A DNA stretch of 64,000 bases. Origin: Roseitranquillus sp963776845 (GTDB lineage: Bacteria > Pseudomonadota > Alphaproteobacteria > Rhodobacterales > Rhodobacteraceae). Of this stretch, positions 9,436 through 21,040 are shown piece by piece; the stretch's first letter is position 1; each line of letters begins with the position of its first letter. Position numbers and translations under genes: made by a program. The notes beneath the pieces were generated by a model. The model saw only the letters and a program-made list of their open reading frames with translations. It was not told the DNA's origin and made no database searches. The stretch spans positions 682,001-746,000 of the forward strand of contig CAVZOJ010000003.1 of NCBI GenBank assembly GCA_963776845.1, in the 5' to 3' direction.

Positions 9436-10088
9436 GGGCGGTGATCGCCCGGGACGTGCGCCTTGCCGTCCGCGCGGGCGGCGGGTTCGGCCTGGCCCTC
9501 GCGTTCTTCCTCATCGTCACGGTGCTGGTACCGCTCGGCGTCGGGCCGCGTGCCGACCTCCTGACGGCGATCGCGCCGGGTATCCTGTGGCTCGGTGCGC
9601 TGCTTGCGGTACTCCTGTCGCTCGATCGGGTGTTCGCGCTCGACCGAGAGGACGGTTCGCTCGACGCACTCGCGGTGTCGCCGCTGCCGCTGGAGGCGCT
9701 CGTCTTCGCGAAGTCGGTGGCGCACTGGCTCACGACCGGGCTGCCGCTGACGTTTGCGGCGCCGCTCTTCGCGCTGATGCTGGGGCTGCCCGCTGCGGGC
9801 CAGCCGTGGCTTCTGCTGACGCTGGGCCTCGGCACGCCGGCGCTGTCGATGATCGGTTCGTTCGGGGCGGCGCTCACGGTCGGCCTGAAGCGCGGCGGGC
9901 TGCTCCTGTCGCTGCTGGTGCTGCCGCTCTACGTGCCGACTCTGGTCTTCGGGGCCGAGGCGGTCCGCCGCGGCGGCGAGGGGCTGCCGGCCGCGACGCC
10001 GTCCCTGCTGCTGGCCGGGATCACGCTCGGGACGCTGGCGATCCTTCCGTTCGCCGGGGCGGCCGCGCTCCGCGTCAATCTGCGCTGA
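9432..10088 (+). CDS. ccmB: Haem exporter protein CcmB
   Basis: Integral membrane component of the CcmABCD complex, 218 residues with about six transmembrane helices. The conserved N-terminal ARDVRLAVR and the ALDREDGSLDALAVSPLPLE segment identify the family. The start is GTG at 9432, overlapping the ccmA TGA as GTGA, which indicates translational coupling. It corresponds to helB. Confidence 0.94.
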   Translation: MRAVIARDVRLAVRAGGGFGLALAFFLIVTVLVPLGVGPRADLLTAIAPGILWLGALLAVLLSLDRVFALDREDGSLDALAVSPLPLEALVFAKSVAHWLTTGLPLTFAAPLFALMLGLPAAGQPWLLLTLGLGTPALSMIGSFGAALTVGLKRGGLLLSLLVLPLYVPTLVFGAEAVRRGGEGLPAATPSLLLAGITLGTLAILPFAGAAALRVNLR

Positions 10089-10146
10089 CGCCGCTCGCGC
10101 CCATGTGGGTTGAGGGCGCCGGCGCGAGGCAATAAAGGCTGTGTCG

Positions 10147-10878
10147 ATGTCGATCTGGTCCTTCGCCAATCCGGCCCGCTTCATGGCGTGGTCAGCCCGC
10201 GTGACGCCGGTCACCGGCGCGCTTGCGGCGGCGTGCCTTGTCGTGGGGCTGGTCTGGGGCTTCTTCTTCACGCCCGACGATTACCGGCAGGGTGCGACCG
10301 TCAAGATCATCTACCTCCACGTGCCGTCAGCGCTGATGGCGATCAACGCCTGGCTGATGATGCTCGTCGCGTCGCTGATCTGGCTGGTCCGACGGCACCA
10401 TGTCAGCGCGCTCGCGGCGCGGGCGGCGGCGCCGGTGGGGATGACGATGACGCTGATCGCGCTCGTCACCGGGGCGGTCTGGGGCAGCCCGATGTGGGGC
10501 ACCTGGTGGGCGTGGGATCCGCGCCTCACCTCGTTCCTCATCCTTTTCCTGTTCTACCTGGGCTACGTCGCGCTGTGGGAGGCGGTGGAGGATCCGGATA
10601 CCGCCGCGGACCTGACCTCGGTCCTCTGCCTCGTCGGCTCGGTCTTCGCGATCCTGTCGCGCTACGCCGTCCTGTTCTGGAACCAGGGGTTGCACCAGGG
10701 CGCTTCGCTGTCGCTCGACGCCGAGGAGAACGTGGCCGACGTCTTCTACTTTCCGCTGCTGGTTTGCATCGCCGGGTTCGTCCTTCTGTTCGTGGCGCTG
10801 GTCCTGCTGAGAACCCGCACGGAGGTTCGGGCCCGGCGCCTTCACGCGCTGACCCTGAGGGAGCGGATGCATGCCTGA
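10147..10878 (+). CDS. ccmC: Haem transporter CcmC
   Basis: Haem-handling membrane protein that loads haem onto CcmE; 243 residues and six transmembrane helices. The tryptophan-rich periplasmic motif WGTWWAWDPRLTS is clear, and the two haem-ligand histidines lie in YLHVPSAL and NQGLHQGAS. ATG at 10147 (MSIWSFANP) is preferred over GTG at 10141 because the AAAGG ribosome site then has normal spacing. Its last codons overlap the ccmD start. It corresponds to helC. Confidence 0.95.
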   Translation: MSIWSFANPARFMAWSARVTPVTGALAAACLVVGLVWGFFFTPDDYRQGATVKIIYLHVPSALMAINAWLMMLVASLIWLVRRHHVSALAARAAAPVGMTMTLIALVTGAVWGSPMWGTWWAWDPRLTSFLILFLFYLGYVALWEAVEDPDTAADLTSVLCLVGSVFAILSRYAVLFWNQGLHQGASLSLDAEENVADVFYFPLLVCIAGFVLLFVALVLLRTRTEVRARRLHALTLRERMHA

Positions 10879-11020
10879 TCTCGGGCCCTATGCCACCGAA
10901 GTGCTGACCGCATATGCCGTCAGTCTCGCCCTGATCGTCGCGATCGTGGCCCTGAGCCTCGCGCGCGCCGGCCGCATGCGGCGGCGGCTGGACGAGGCGG
11001 AGGGCCGCCGTCGTGGCTAG
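10871..11020 (+). CDS. ccmD: Haem exporter protein CcmD
   Basis: Small single-span membrane protein that completes the CcmABCD complex and helps release CcmE. It has 49 residues: MPDLGPYATEVLTAYAVS, one transmembrane helix, then a basic cytoplasmic tail (RMRRRLDEAEGRRRG). ATG at 10871 overlaps the end of ccmC by 8 bases, and the stop overlaps the ccmG start. It corresponds to helD. Size, topology and position leave little doubt despite the low sequence conservation of this family. Confidence 0.9.
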   Translation: MPDLGPYATEVLTAYAVSLALIVAIVALSLARAGRMRRRLDEAEGRRRG

Positions 11021-11543
11021 GCCGCTCCTGTTCCTGCCGCCGCTGGTCTTCGCCGCGATCGCCGGCGGCTTCTTCCTCGGCATGCAGCGGGAGGATCCCG
11101 ACGCGCTGCCGTCGGCGATCGCCGGCGAGGTCGCGCCCGCGATCTCCCTGCAGCCGCTCGGCGACCGGCCCGTCTTCGACCGCGCGGCGCTCGACGCGCC
11201 CGGCGTGAAGCTCGTCAACTACTGGGCAAGTTGGTGCGCCCCCTGCCGGGTCGAGCACCCGAACCTCGAACTGCTGGCTGAGGAGGGGATCCCGATCTAC
11301 GGCATCAACTACAAGGACGACCCTGCCAAGGCGGAGGCGTTCCTCACTGAGCTGGGCGACCCCTACACCGCCATCGGCACGGACGAATCAGGCCGCACGG
11401 CGATCGAGTGGGGCCTCTACGGCGTGCCGGAAACCTACGTGATCGACGGCGAGGGCAGGGTGGTGCTGCGGTTTGCCGGCCCGCTCACCCAGCGCTCGCT
11501 CGAGGCGCAGATCCGCCCGGCGATCGCGGAGGCGGCAGAGTGA
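11013..11543 (+). CDS. ccmG: Periplasmic thiol:disulfide oxidoreductase CcmG/DsbE
   Basis: Membrane-anchored thioredoxin-fold protein that keeps apocytochrome c cysteines reduced for haem attachment; 176 residues. An N-terminal anchor (LLFLPPLVFAAIAGGFFLG) is followed by the active site WCAPC with C75 and C78, and a GVPETYVID loop with cis-proline typical of CcmG. The start is GTG at 11013, overlapping the ccmD stop, with GGAGGG 8 bases upstream. It corresponds to helX. The remaining ccm genes (ccmE, F, H) are not in this window. Confidence 0.94.
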   Translation: MARPLLFLPPLVFAAIAGGFFLGMQREDPDALPSAIAGEVAPAISLQPLGDRPVFDRAALDAPGVKLVNYWASWCAPCRVEHPNLELLAEEGIPIYGINYKDDPAKAEAFLTELGDPYTAIGTDESGRTAIEWGLYGVPETYVIDGEGRVVLRFAGPLTQRSLEAQIRPAIAEAAE

Positions 11544-11577
11544 CCGGCGCCGTCGCACTTGCCCATGGGCGCGGCCG

Positions 11578-12069
11578 ATGACGATGACGCTCGAAGGGTC
11601 CTGCCGCTGCGGTGCCGTGCGCTTCACGGTGGAGAGCCACAGTCCGTACCCGTACCAGCGCTGCTACTGCACGATCTGCCGCAAGACTGCGGGCGGCGGC
11701 GGATACGCGATCAACACAATGGGCCGCGCCGAGACGTTGACGGTCGAGGGGCGGGAGGCGATCGGCATCTACCGTGCAGAGATCGACCGCGGCGGCACCT
11801 GCGAGGTCAGCGAGGGCGAGCGCAACTTCTGCACCCGCTGCGCTACCGCTCTCTGGATGTACGACCCGTCCTGGCCCGACCTGGTCCACCCCTTCGCCTC
11901 GGCCATCGACACCGACTTGCCGGTGCCGCCCAGTCGGGTCCATCTGCTGCTGAAGTTCAAGGCCCCTTGGGTCGTGATCCAGCAGAGCGAGGGTGACCAG
12001 CTCTTTGAAGGCTACCCCGATCAGTCGATCGAGGAGTGGCATCGCGAGCGCGGGCTTTGGATCGACTGA
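11578..12069 (+). CDS. GFA-family zinc protein (CENP-V/GFA domain)
   Basis: Cytoplasmic protein of 163 residues in the GFA family, named after glutathione-dependent formaldehyde-activating enzyme, although most members have no proven activity. Zinc-ligand cysteines are visible as SCRCGAV (C9, C11), CYCTICRKT and FCTRCATAL. It follows ccmG on the same strand after 34 bases. Its 3' end overlaps the converging DUF1697 frame by 113 bases. ATG at 11578 is used; an in-frame ATG at 11584 is possible. Confidence 0.87.
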   Translation: MTMTLEGSCRCGAVRFTVESHSPYPYQRCYCTICRKTAGGGGYAINTMGRAETLTVEGREAIGIYRAEIDRGGTCEVSEGERNFCTRCATALWMYDPSWPDLVHPFASAIDTDLPVPPSRVHLLLKFKAPWVVIQQSEGDQLFEGYPDQSIEEWHRERGLWID

Positions 12070-12592
12070 TGCCGTCAGTCGCGGCAAGGCGCCGCACCGT
12101 GTTCCAGTTCCTGAAGGTCAGCGGCACCCCGAGAAAACGTTCGATCCGCGCGGGTGGGAGGGCGGACTCGGTGATGCGTCCGGCATAGTCGACGAGCAGG
12201 ACGCCATCCTGCACCGCGAGTCGCTCAGCGCCAGGGGGCCGGGGCAGGTCGGCAGCTTCCGCAACGGGATCATGCGCGAAGAAGGCGAGGTATTCCGAGG
12301 GCCGCGCCTCGGCGCAGTCCGGAAACGGGTTGGCCGCGACGAGAGCGGCAAGGCAGTCGGCGCGGACAACGAACACTTCGTTGGAGATGCCGAAGCTCTC
12401 AACGGTTTCCTTTGCGGCCTTGCGCAGCCGAGCCGCGTCCCAGCCGCCGTCGACCGTGAAATTGCCGGTACTGAGGACCGAGCAGACGTCGCCGGCACCG
12501 GCGGACGAAAGCCGCCCCGCGAACTCGCGGAGCGGCATGGACCTGTGCGTTCCCGCCCCGATCCCGCGGATCAGGACGACGTGCCGTGGCAT
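11957..12592 (-). CDS. DUF1697 family protein
   Basis: Cytoplasmic protein of unknown function. The start MPRHVVLIRGIGAG, the central VLSTGNFTV and the late motif FLGVPLTFRNWNTVRRLA match DUF1697. Family members normally end just after this last motif, at about 175-180 residues. Here the frame continues about 38 residues, with a low-complexity SRSKARARD tail that overlaps the 3' end of the GFA gene by 113 bases. The extra tail may be genuine or may reflect a lost base near 12080-12090, where another frame stops almost at once. It lies 9 bases after the aconitase stop on the same strand. Confidence 0.8.
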   Translation of the reverse strand: MPRHVVLIRGIGAGTHRSMPLREFAGRLSSAGAGDVCSVLSTGNFTVDGGWDAARLRKAAKETVESFGISNEVFVVRADCLAALVAANPFPDCAEARPSEYLAFFAHDPVAEAADLPRPPGAERLAVQDGVLLVDYAGRITESALPPARIERFLGVPLTFRNWNTVRRLAATDGISRSKARARDATPRSTDRGSLQRAGHPRSAGSRPKGP

Positions 12593-12601
12593 GCGGCCGC
12601 C

Positions 12602-15377
<2,776 letters not shown>

Positions 15378-15561
15378 TGGCGACTCTCCGTCATGGGTGG
15401 CTTGCGTCCGATTAGCGCCCGCGGCGGCAGCCGATCAAGGGGCGTCGGGATTTTGGCATACAATTGTGCACCGAAATCGCGTGGACATCTCTCGCAACCT
15501 TGATTGGCATCGCCAACACCGCGACTGTAGCTCCGGGGAACACGGGTGGTGCGAGGAACTC

Positions 15562-16257
15562 ATGCGGCGCATTCTGATTGCCTTGGCGATGACGATTGCG
15601 GGCATCGGCTCTCCGGCGACCGCCGACGAGCCCGTGGTCGTCGAACTCTTCACCTCGCAGGGCTGTTCCTCCTGTCCGCCGGCGGATGCCCTGCTGGCCG
15701 AGCTGACCGATCGGCGCGACATCATTCCGCTCGCCCTGCATGTCGACTACTGGGATTATATCGGCTGGGCCGACGTGTTCGCCAAGCCGGCCTTCACCAA
15801 GCGGCAGAAAGGCTACGCGCGGGCGCATGGGGCGCGCACGATCTACACGCCGCAGATGATCGTCTCGGGGCGGTCGGCGGTCGTCGGGCACAAGCCGATG
15901 GAGCTGGCGGAGCAGGTCATGTCGGCGCATGACGCGCCGCGGCAGGTCGAACTCGATGTCGAGCGCAACGGTGAAGAGCTCGACGTTCGCGTCGCGCCGA
16001 TCGGCGAGATGGACGCGGAGTTCCTGCTTCACCTGGTGCGCTACAAGCCGCACGAGACGGTGTCGATCGGCCACGGCGAGAATGCCGGTCGCACGATCAC
16101 CTACCACAACATCGTCACCGACTGGCGGACGATGGCGACCTGGAACGGCCGCGAGCCGCTGGCGATCCGCCACGCGCTCGCCGGGGACGAGCCGGCGGTG
16201 ATCCTGGTGCAGGAGGCCGGCTACGGCCCGATCGTCGCCGCCGCGCGCGCGCGCTGA
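15562..16257 (+). CDS. DUF1223 exported thioredoxin-like protein
   Basis: Predicted periplasmic protein of 231 residues. A signal peptide (ILIALAMTIAGIG, cleavage near ATADE) is followed by VELFTSQGCSSCPPAD, a CxxC site in a thioredoxin-like fold, and YTPQMIVSGR. The family is widespread in Rhodobacteraceae beside acnA, but its substrate is unknown. It is divergent from acnA with a 184-base gap and converges on the acyltransferase gene, overlapping its end by 37 bases. Confidence 0.86.
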   Translation: MRRILIALAMTIAGIGSPATADEPVVVELFTSQGCSSCPPADALLAELTDRRDIIPLALHVDYWDYIGWADVFAKPAFTKRQKGYARAHGARTIYTPQMIVSGRSAVVGHKPMELAEQVMSAHDAPRQVELDVERNGEELDVRVAPIGEMDAEFLLHLVRYKPHETVSIGHGENAGRTITYHNIVTDWRTMATWNGREPLAIRHALAGDEPAVILVQEAGYGPIVAAARAR

Positions 16258-17129
16258 CGCTCGGGCTTCCAGCGGCGATGGATCCAGAACCACTGCTCGG
16301 GATGCGTACGCACCAGGGCCGAGAGGCTGTCGTTGAGGGCCTGCGTCATGGTGACGGGGTCGCTCGGGGGGATCGGCGCTTCGGCGACGATGCGGAACGT
16401 CAGGCCGTCGGGCTGGCGTATGCCGTAGACCGGGACCAGCGGCGCGTCGTACTTCAGCGCCATCTCGGCCGCCGACAGCGCCGTCGGTGCAGGCTGCCCC
16501 ATGAAGTCGAGCTCGGGCGCATGCTTGGCGTAGACGTCCACCACCATCCCGACCATGCCGCCGTGGCGCAGGTGACGCAGCAATAGCCCGAGCCCCTGCC
16601 GGCCGGTCGGGAAGACCGGTTCGCCGATCCTGCCGATGGCGGCGACGTAATGGTCGTTGAAGTAGCGGTTGCGCATCGGCCGGTAGAGACCCGCCAGCCG
16701 GCACCCCCGCGCCAGGAGCACGGCCCGCGGCGCGTCGTAGTTGCCGAAATGCCCCGTCACCACGATCGCCGGCCGTCCCGCGTCGCGCGCCGCGTCGAGC
16801 GCGGCCAGGCCTGGGCCCTCGGCCTGCGTCCCGCCCACATGCGCTGCGAACTCGGCGCCGGAGTAGATCTCGGCCAGCGTGCGGCCGGCATTGTCGGGCA
16901 CCATCCGTACCACGCGATCACGCTCGGCGCGCGGCATGTCCGGCGCGACGTGGTCGAGGTTGTCGCGGATCCGCCTTCGCCATCCCGCGATCGGCGCGAT
17001 CACCCGTGAGGCAGTCCAGCCGATGAACCGGATCCGAGCGCCGTAGGGCAGCTGCCGGCCGAGCCAGAGCATCGCCCGGAGCGCCCGGTCGATCGCGTAG
17101 TCGGCCCGATTGTTGCGGCGCCTGCCCAT
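16221..17129 (-). CDS. Lysophospholipid/lipid A-type acyltransferase (LpxL/HtrB family)
   Basis: Inner-membrane-associated acyltransferase of 302 residues, likely adding a secondary acyl chain to lipid A or a related lipid. The catalytic HX4D motif is GHFGNYD (H127, D132). VVDVYAKHAPELDFMG and the C-terminal WFWIHRRWKP are typical of the LpxL/HtrB superfamily. It is downstream of fliG on the same strand with a 46-base gap. The acyl donor and exact acceptor cannot be told from the sequence. Confidence 0.88.
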   Translation of the reverse strand: MGRRRNNRADYAIDRALRAMLWLGRQLPYGARIRFIGWTASRVIAPIAGWRRRIRDNLDHVAPDMPRAERDRVVRMVPDNAGRTLAEIYSGAEFAAHVGGTQAEGPGLAALDAARDAGRPAIVVTGHFGNYDAPRAVLLARGCRLAGLYRPMRNRYFNDHYVAAIGRIGEPVFPTGRQGLGLLLRHLRHGGMVGMVVDVYAKHAPELDFMGQPAPTALSAAEMALKYDAPLVPVYGIRQPDGLTFRIVAEAPIPPSDPVTMTQALNDSLSALVRTHPEQWFWIHRRWKPERQRARAAATIGP

Positions 17130-17175
17130 GCCGCGTGCTCTATCGCCGTTGGAAGGCCACCGGCAAGGCGGTCGC

Positions 17176-18231
17176 TCAGTCCTCGTCCTCGGCCGTGAGG
17201 AAGATCGCGCCTTGCGCCTCCATCTCGCGGATGCGGTTGACGATCTCGTTCGCCGCCTCCTCGACGTCCTTGTCCTTCACGGTCTTGTCCCCGGCCTCCT
17301 CGCGGATCGTGTCGGCAAGGCGCTTGGACATGTTCTCCAGGATGAACTCGGCGGCGCGCGCGATGGCGTCCTTGCCGCCCGCGACCACGGTGGCGAGCGT
17401 CGCTTGCGGCACCTCGCGCATGATCTTGGGGATGTCGCGCGGCGCCACGCGGGTCGGGATGTTGGCGAAGGTGAAGATCGCCTTGCGCACCTCGGCGGCG
17501 AAACCGGCATCTTCCTCGTCGAGCCCGGCCAGCACGTCGTCCCGCGTCGCCGACGGCGAGAAGTTGAGGATCGCGCCGACGCGTTCCACGGGGCCGTCGT
17601 CGAACTCGGTCGGCGGCCGCGAGTCGAGCTGCTGCAGCAACGCCAGGCCGATCTTCTGTACCGTCGCGGGCGCCACCGATCCGGTCTGCGACACGCCGTA
17701 CGTGATCCGTCGCGCCCGGTCGCCCGGCAGCTTGCCCAGCACCTCGGCGGCCTTCGAGACCTTGAGCTTCGACAGAAGAACCGCGCTGACCTCGACGCTC
17801 TCGCGGGTCATGACCTCGACCAGCCGCTCGGTATCGATGTCGGCGATGCGCGCCCACGGGTTGCCGCAGAAGGCAAGGCCCGCCTGCTTTCTCAGCCGGC
17901 TCGCCGTCGCCGCGCTGATCGTGCCGTCGAGCATGGCCAGCGCGCCCTCGAGACCGCCGGGGAAGCTGATGCCGATCTCCTCGATCTCGGAAAGGAACTC
18001 CTCCACCACCGCCGCGAGCGTGGCGCGATCGACGAAGCGCATCTCGCCCATCTGCCGCGCCAGTTCCTCCTGCAGCGCGTCCGGCAACTCGCCAAGGGAG
18101 ATCCGCGCACCTTCGGCCAGCAGCACGCGTACCACGATCGCCGCCTTCTGGCGCTTGCTCAGGCCATGGGCGGAGCCGCCGAACGAGGGGAGGTCGGGAA
18201 GGGTGTTGGGCGTATCGAAGGAAAGGTCCAC
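17176..18231 (-). CDS. fliG: Flagellar motor switch protein FliG
   Basis: Rotor protein linking the MS-ring and the switch to the stator, 351 residues. The N-terminal KRQKAAIVVRVLLAEG, the middle armadillo region and the C-terminal domain with IREMEAQGAIFL are recognisable. The C-terminal segment contains the run of charged residues that contacts MotA. No other flagellar gene is nearby; an isolated fliG is seen in other Rhodobacteraceae. The divergence of the N-terminal part from enterobacterial FliG makes fine assignment less certain than the family call. Confidence 0.86.
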   Translation of the reverse strand: MDLSFDTPNTLPDLPSFGGSAHGLSKRQKAAIVVRVLLAEGARISLGELPDALQEELARQMGEMRFVDRATLAAVVEEFLSEIEEIGISFPGGLEGALAMLDGTISAATASRLRKQAGLAFCGNPWARIADIDTERLVEVMTRESVEVSAVLLSKLKVSKAAEVLGKLPGDRARRITYGVSQTGSVAPATVQKIGLALLQQLDSRPPTEFDDGPVERVGAILNFSPSATRDDVLAGLDEEDAGFAAEVRKAIFTFANIPTRVAPRDIPKIMREVPQATLATVVAGGKDAIARAAEFILENMSKRLADTIREEAGDKTVKDKDVEEAANEIVNRIREMEAQGAIFLTAEDED

Positions 18232-18343
18232 GTCGAAGCTCCGAAGATCGGGTTCGACGCCGTCCTATCGCGACCGCCGTTAACGCGAGGCTACCTCGCG
18301 AAAAGGATCCGGGCGATAGCGTCGCCCGGACTGAAGTGCCGGA

Positions 18344-18502
18344 TCAGCTCGTCGTCGAGACGCAGGAGCGCGTTTCCTGATCGTAGGTCTGTCCGTCGGC
18401 GCACGAGATCTGTGCCGAATGTTGCTCCTGCCAGCAGGAGGCCGCAGCAAGGGAGGGCAGCGACAAGAGCGCCGCAGTCGTGAGCATGGCAACTGTCTTC
18501 AT
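18344..18502 (-). CDS. Small exported cysteine-containing protein
   Basis: Protein of 52 residues starting at ATG 18502 with a GAGG ribosome site. A signal peptide (KTVAMLTTAALLSLPSLAAA) leaves a mature peptide of about 30 residues, SCWQEQHSAQISCADGQTYD and a short tail, with three cysteines. Small proteins of this pattern (C...SCADGTxYD...C) recur beside purB in related bacteria and are sometimes annotated as chitin-binding-like. Function is unknown. It lies downstream of purB on the same strand. Confidence 0.7.
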   Translation of the reverse strand: MKTVAMLTTAALLSLPSLAAASCWQEQHSAQISCADGQTYDQETRSCVSTTS

Positions 18503-18576
18503 CGGGAGCATCCTCTCGGTTGACGTGGCGTGAACTCTAGCGCGGCGCTGCGCGCGAACAAACACCCTGCGTCAAC

Positions 18577-19882
18577 TCACCGCCCGAAGACGCGGGCAAA
18601 GATCGTGTCGACGTGCTTGAGGTGATAGTCCATGCCGAAATTCCGGGCGATCCCGTCCTCTCCCAGCGCCGCGACCACCTCGGGGTCGGCCTTCAGCTGC
18701 GCCTCGAAGTCCGCGCCCTCGTCCCAGACCTTCATCGCATTGCGCTGCACCATGGCATAGGCGTCCTCGCGGCTCGACGCCTGCCTGGGTCAGCGCCAGC
18801 AGCACCCGCTGCGAATTGTAGAGCCCCCGCGTCGCGTCGAGGTTCGCCTGCATCCGCTCGGGGTGCACCACCAGCCCCTCGATCACGCCGGCCAGCCGCG
18901 CCAGCGCGAAGTCGAGCGTGATCGTCGCGTCCGGGCCGATCATCCGCTCGACCGAGGAGTGGCTGATGTCGCGCTCGTGCCAGAGCGCCACGTTCTCCAT
19001 CGCCGGCACCACCGTCATCCGCACCAGCCGCGCCAGCCCGGTCAGGTTCTCCGTCAGCACCGGGTTGCGCTTGTGCGGCATCGCCGACGAGCCCTTCTGG
19101 CCCTTGGAGAAGAACTCCTCCGCCTCGCCGACCTCGGTGCGTTGCAGGTGGCGGATCTCGGTCGCGATCCGCTCCATGCTCGACGCGATCACCCCGAGCG
19201 TCGCGAAGTACGCCGCGTGCCGGTCGCGCGGAATCACCTGCGTGCTGACCGGCTCCGGGCTCAGCCCCATCTGCGCACAGACATGCTCTTCCACCCGCGG
19301 GTCGACGTTGGCGAAGGTCCCGACGGCGCCCGAGATCGCGCCCGTCGCCACCTCCTCGCGCGCCCGCAGCATCCGCTCGCGCCCGCGCGCCACCTCGGCG
19401 TAGGCCTGCGCCAGCTTCAGCCCGAAGGTGGTTGGCTCCGCGTGGATCCCGTGGCTGCGGCCGATCGTGACCGTGTTCTTGTGCTCCCGCGCCCGCGTCT
19501 CGAGCGCCGCCAGCAGCGCATCGAGGTCCGCGATCAGGATGTCCGCCGCGCGGACCAGCTGCACGTTCAGCGTCGTGTCGAGCACGTCCGACGAGGTCAT
19601 GCCCTGGTGCACGAACCGCGCCGCGTCCGGCCCCACGATCTCGCCCAGATGCGTCAGGAAGGCGATGACGTCGTGCTTCGTCACCCGCTCGATCTCGTCG
19701 ATCCGCGCCACGTCGAAGGTCGCGTCGCGCGCCTTCCACACGGCTTCTGCGTTCTCCTTCGGGATCGTGCCCAGCTCGGCCATCGCGTCGCCGGCATGCG
19801 CCTCGATCTCGAACCAGATGCGGAACTTCGTCTCGGGGGCCCAGATCGCGACCATCTCGGGGCGGGCGTAGCGCGGGATCAT
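18577..19882 (-). pseudogene. purB: Adenylosuccinate lyase, one frameshift
   Basis: Fumarase-superfamily enzyme acting twice in purine synthesis (SAICAR and adenylosuccinate cleavage). ATG at 19882 reads MIPRYARPEMVAIW, followed by SHGIHAEPTTFG and the signature GSSAMPHKRNPVL. After LLALTQA the frame is lost at the CC at 18780-18781. Removing one base restores SREDAYAMVQRNAMKVW through to IFARVFGR, with the stop at 18577. The corrected product has 434 residues, normal for PurB. The lost segment is fully conserved, so this looks like a sequence error or a very recent mutation in a housekeeping gene. Confidence 0.9.
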
Positions 19883-19981
19883 CCGAAAGCTCCTTCTCGT
19901 CGGGCCGTGCGGCGTCTAGCCCGGCCCCGCTGGGGCGGCAACCGGCTTGGCGCGGGGCAGGGGCCGCCGTAGATCCCCCCA

Positions 19982-20443
19982 ATGCCCGCGCTCGACGACT
20001 TCCTCGGCACTTGGCGCCTCAGGCGGCGCATCGCCGATCGTCGCACCGGCGAGACCGGCCGCCTGGCGGGCGAGGTCCGCTTCCGGTCCGGCGCCGGCGG
20101 CCTCGTGCAGGAGGAGGCGGGCACCCTTGTCCTTCCGGGTCGCCCGCCGATGACTGCGACGCGCACCTACCTCTGGCGCGCGTCCCCGGGCCGTCTCGTC
20201 CTCAGCTTCGACGACGGCCGGCCGTTCCACGCCTTCGACGCCGCCGCGCCTCGCCCCGTCGCCGAGCACCTCTGCGGGCAGGACCTCTACCGCGTCCGCT
20301 ACGCCTTCGATCGCTGGCCGAACTGGCGCTCGGCCTGGCGCGTGACCGGGCCGCGCAAGGACCTGCTCATCGTCTCGGTCTTCGCCCCGCTTGCGCCGGC
20401 GGCGGCGACGCGGCAGAACCCATCTGACGCAACGAGGGAGTGA
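19982..20443 (+). CDS. DUF6314 family protein
   Basis: Cytoplasmic protein of 153 residues with a lipocalin-like pattern of short beta strands: DFLGTWRLRRRI at the N-terminus, then FSFDDGRPFH-like and HLCGQDLYRVRY segments. It matches the DUF6314 family of unknown function common in Rhodobacteraceae. It lies just upstream of bioY with a 5-base gap, so the two are probably co-transcribed, and it is divergent from purB. Confidence 0.77.
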   Translation: MPALDDFLGTWRLRRRIADRRTGETGRLAGEVRFRSGAGGLVQEEAGTLVLPGRPPMTATRTYLWRASPGRLVLSFDDGRPFHAFDAAAPRPVAEHLCGQDLYRVRYAFDRWPNWRSAWRVTGPRKDLLIVSVFAPLAPAAATRQNPSDATRE

Positions 20444-20448
20444 CGGCG

Positions 20449-21036
20449 ATGGCGGACAGGGTTCTCGTCGAGGCGATCGGCCCGACAAGCGGCACGGCTC
20501 TGCGGCTCAAGCGGGCGGCGCTCGTCGGCATCGGGATGCTGGCGCTGACCGTCTGCGCCCAGATCAAGGTGCCGATGTGGCCGGTGGCGATCAACATGGG
20601 CACCTTCGCCGTCCTCTCGATCGGCGCCGCCTACGGGCCGCGCCTCGGGCTCGCGACGATCCTCGGCTACATGCTCGTCGGCGCCCTCGGCTTCGACATC
20701 TTTCAGAGCTCCACGGCCGAGCTGAACGGGTTCGCCTACATGATGGGCGGCACGGGCGGCTACCTCGTCGGCTACGTCCTCGCGATCATGCTGCTTGGCG
20801 CGGCGGCCCGCCGCGGCTGGGACCGGTCGGCGGGGCGGATGGCCGCGGCGATGCTGCTCGCCAACGTGGTGATCTACGTGCCCGGTCTCCTCTGGCTCGC
20901 CCAGGTCTACGGCTGGGACCAGCCGATCCTCGCCTGGGGCCTCTGGCCGTTCCTGATCGGCGACGCGCTCAAGCTGGCGCTCGCGGCGCTCCTCGTGCCC
21001 GCGCTCTGGCGGCTGGTGGGCCCGGCGCGCGCCTGA
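20449..21036 (+). CDS. bioY: Biotin transporter substrate-binding component BioY
   Basis: Membrane S-component of an ECF-type biotin importer, 195 residues with six predicted helices. The conserved elements are QIKVPMWPVAINMGTFAVL, the GFDIFQSS segment and MMGGTGGYLVGY. ATG at 20449 is preferred over the GTG at 20440; GAGGGAG precedes it. No bioM/bioN energising genes are adjacent, so it either works alone or with components encoded elsewhere. Confidence 0.93.
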   Translation: MADRVLVEAIGPTSGTALRLKRAALVGIGMLALTVCAQIKVPMWPVAINMGTFAVLSIGAAYGPRLGLATILGYMLVGALGFDIFQSSTAELNGFAYMMGGTGGYLVGYVLAIMLLGAAARRGWDRSAGRMAAAMLLANVVIYVPGLLWLAQVYGWDQPILAWGLWPFLIGDALKLALAALLVPALWRLVGPARA

Positions 21037-21040
21037 GCCG

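Noticed and set aside
15455..15480. Possible operator ATACAATTGT upstream of the DUF1223 gene
   Set aside because: Only an 8-base core (ACAATTGT) is symmetric, and no second half-site is visible.
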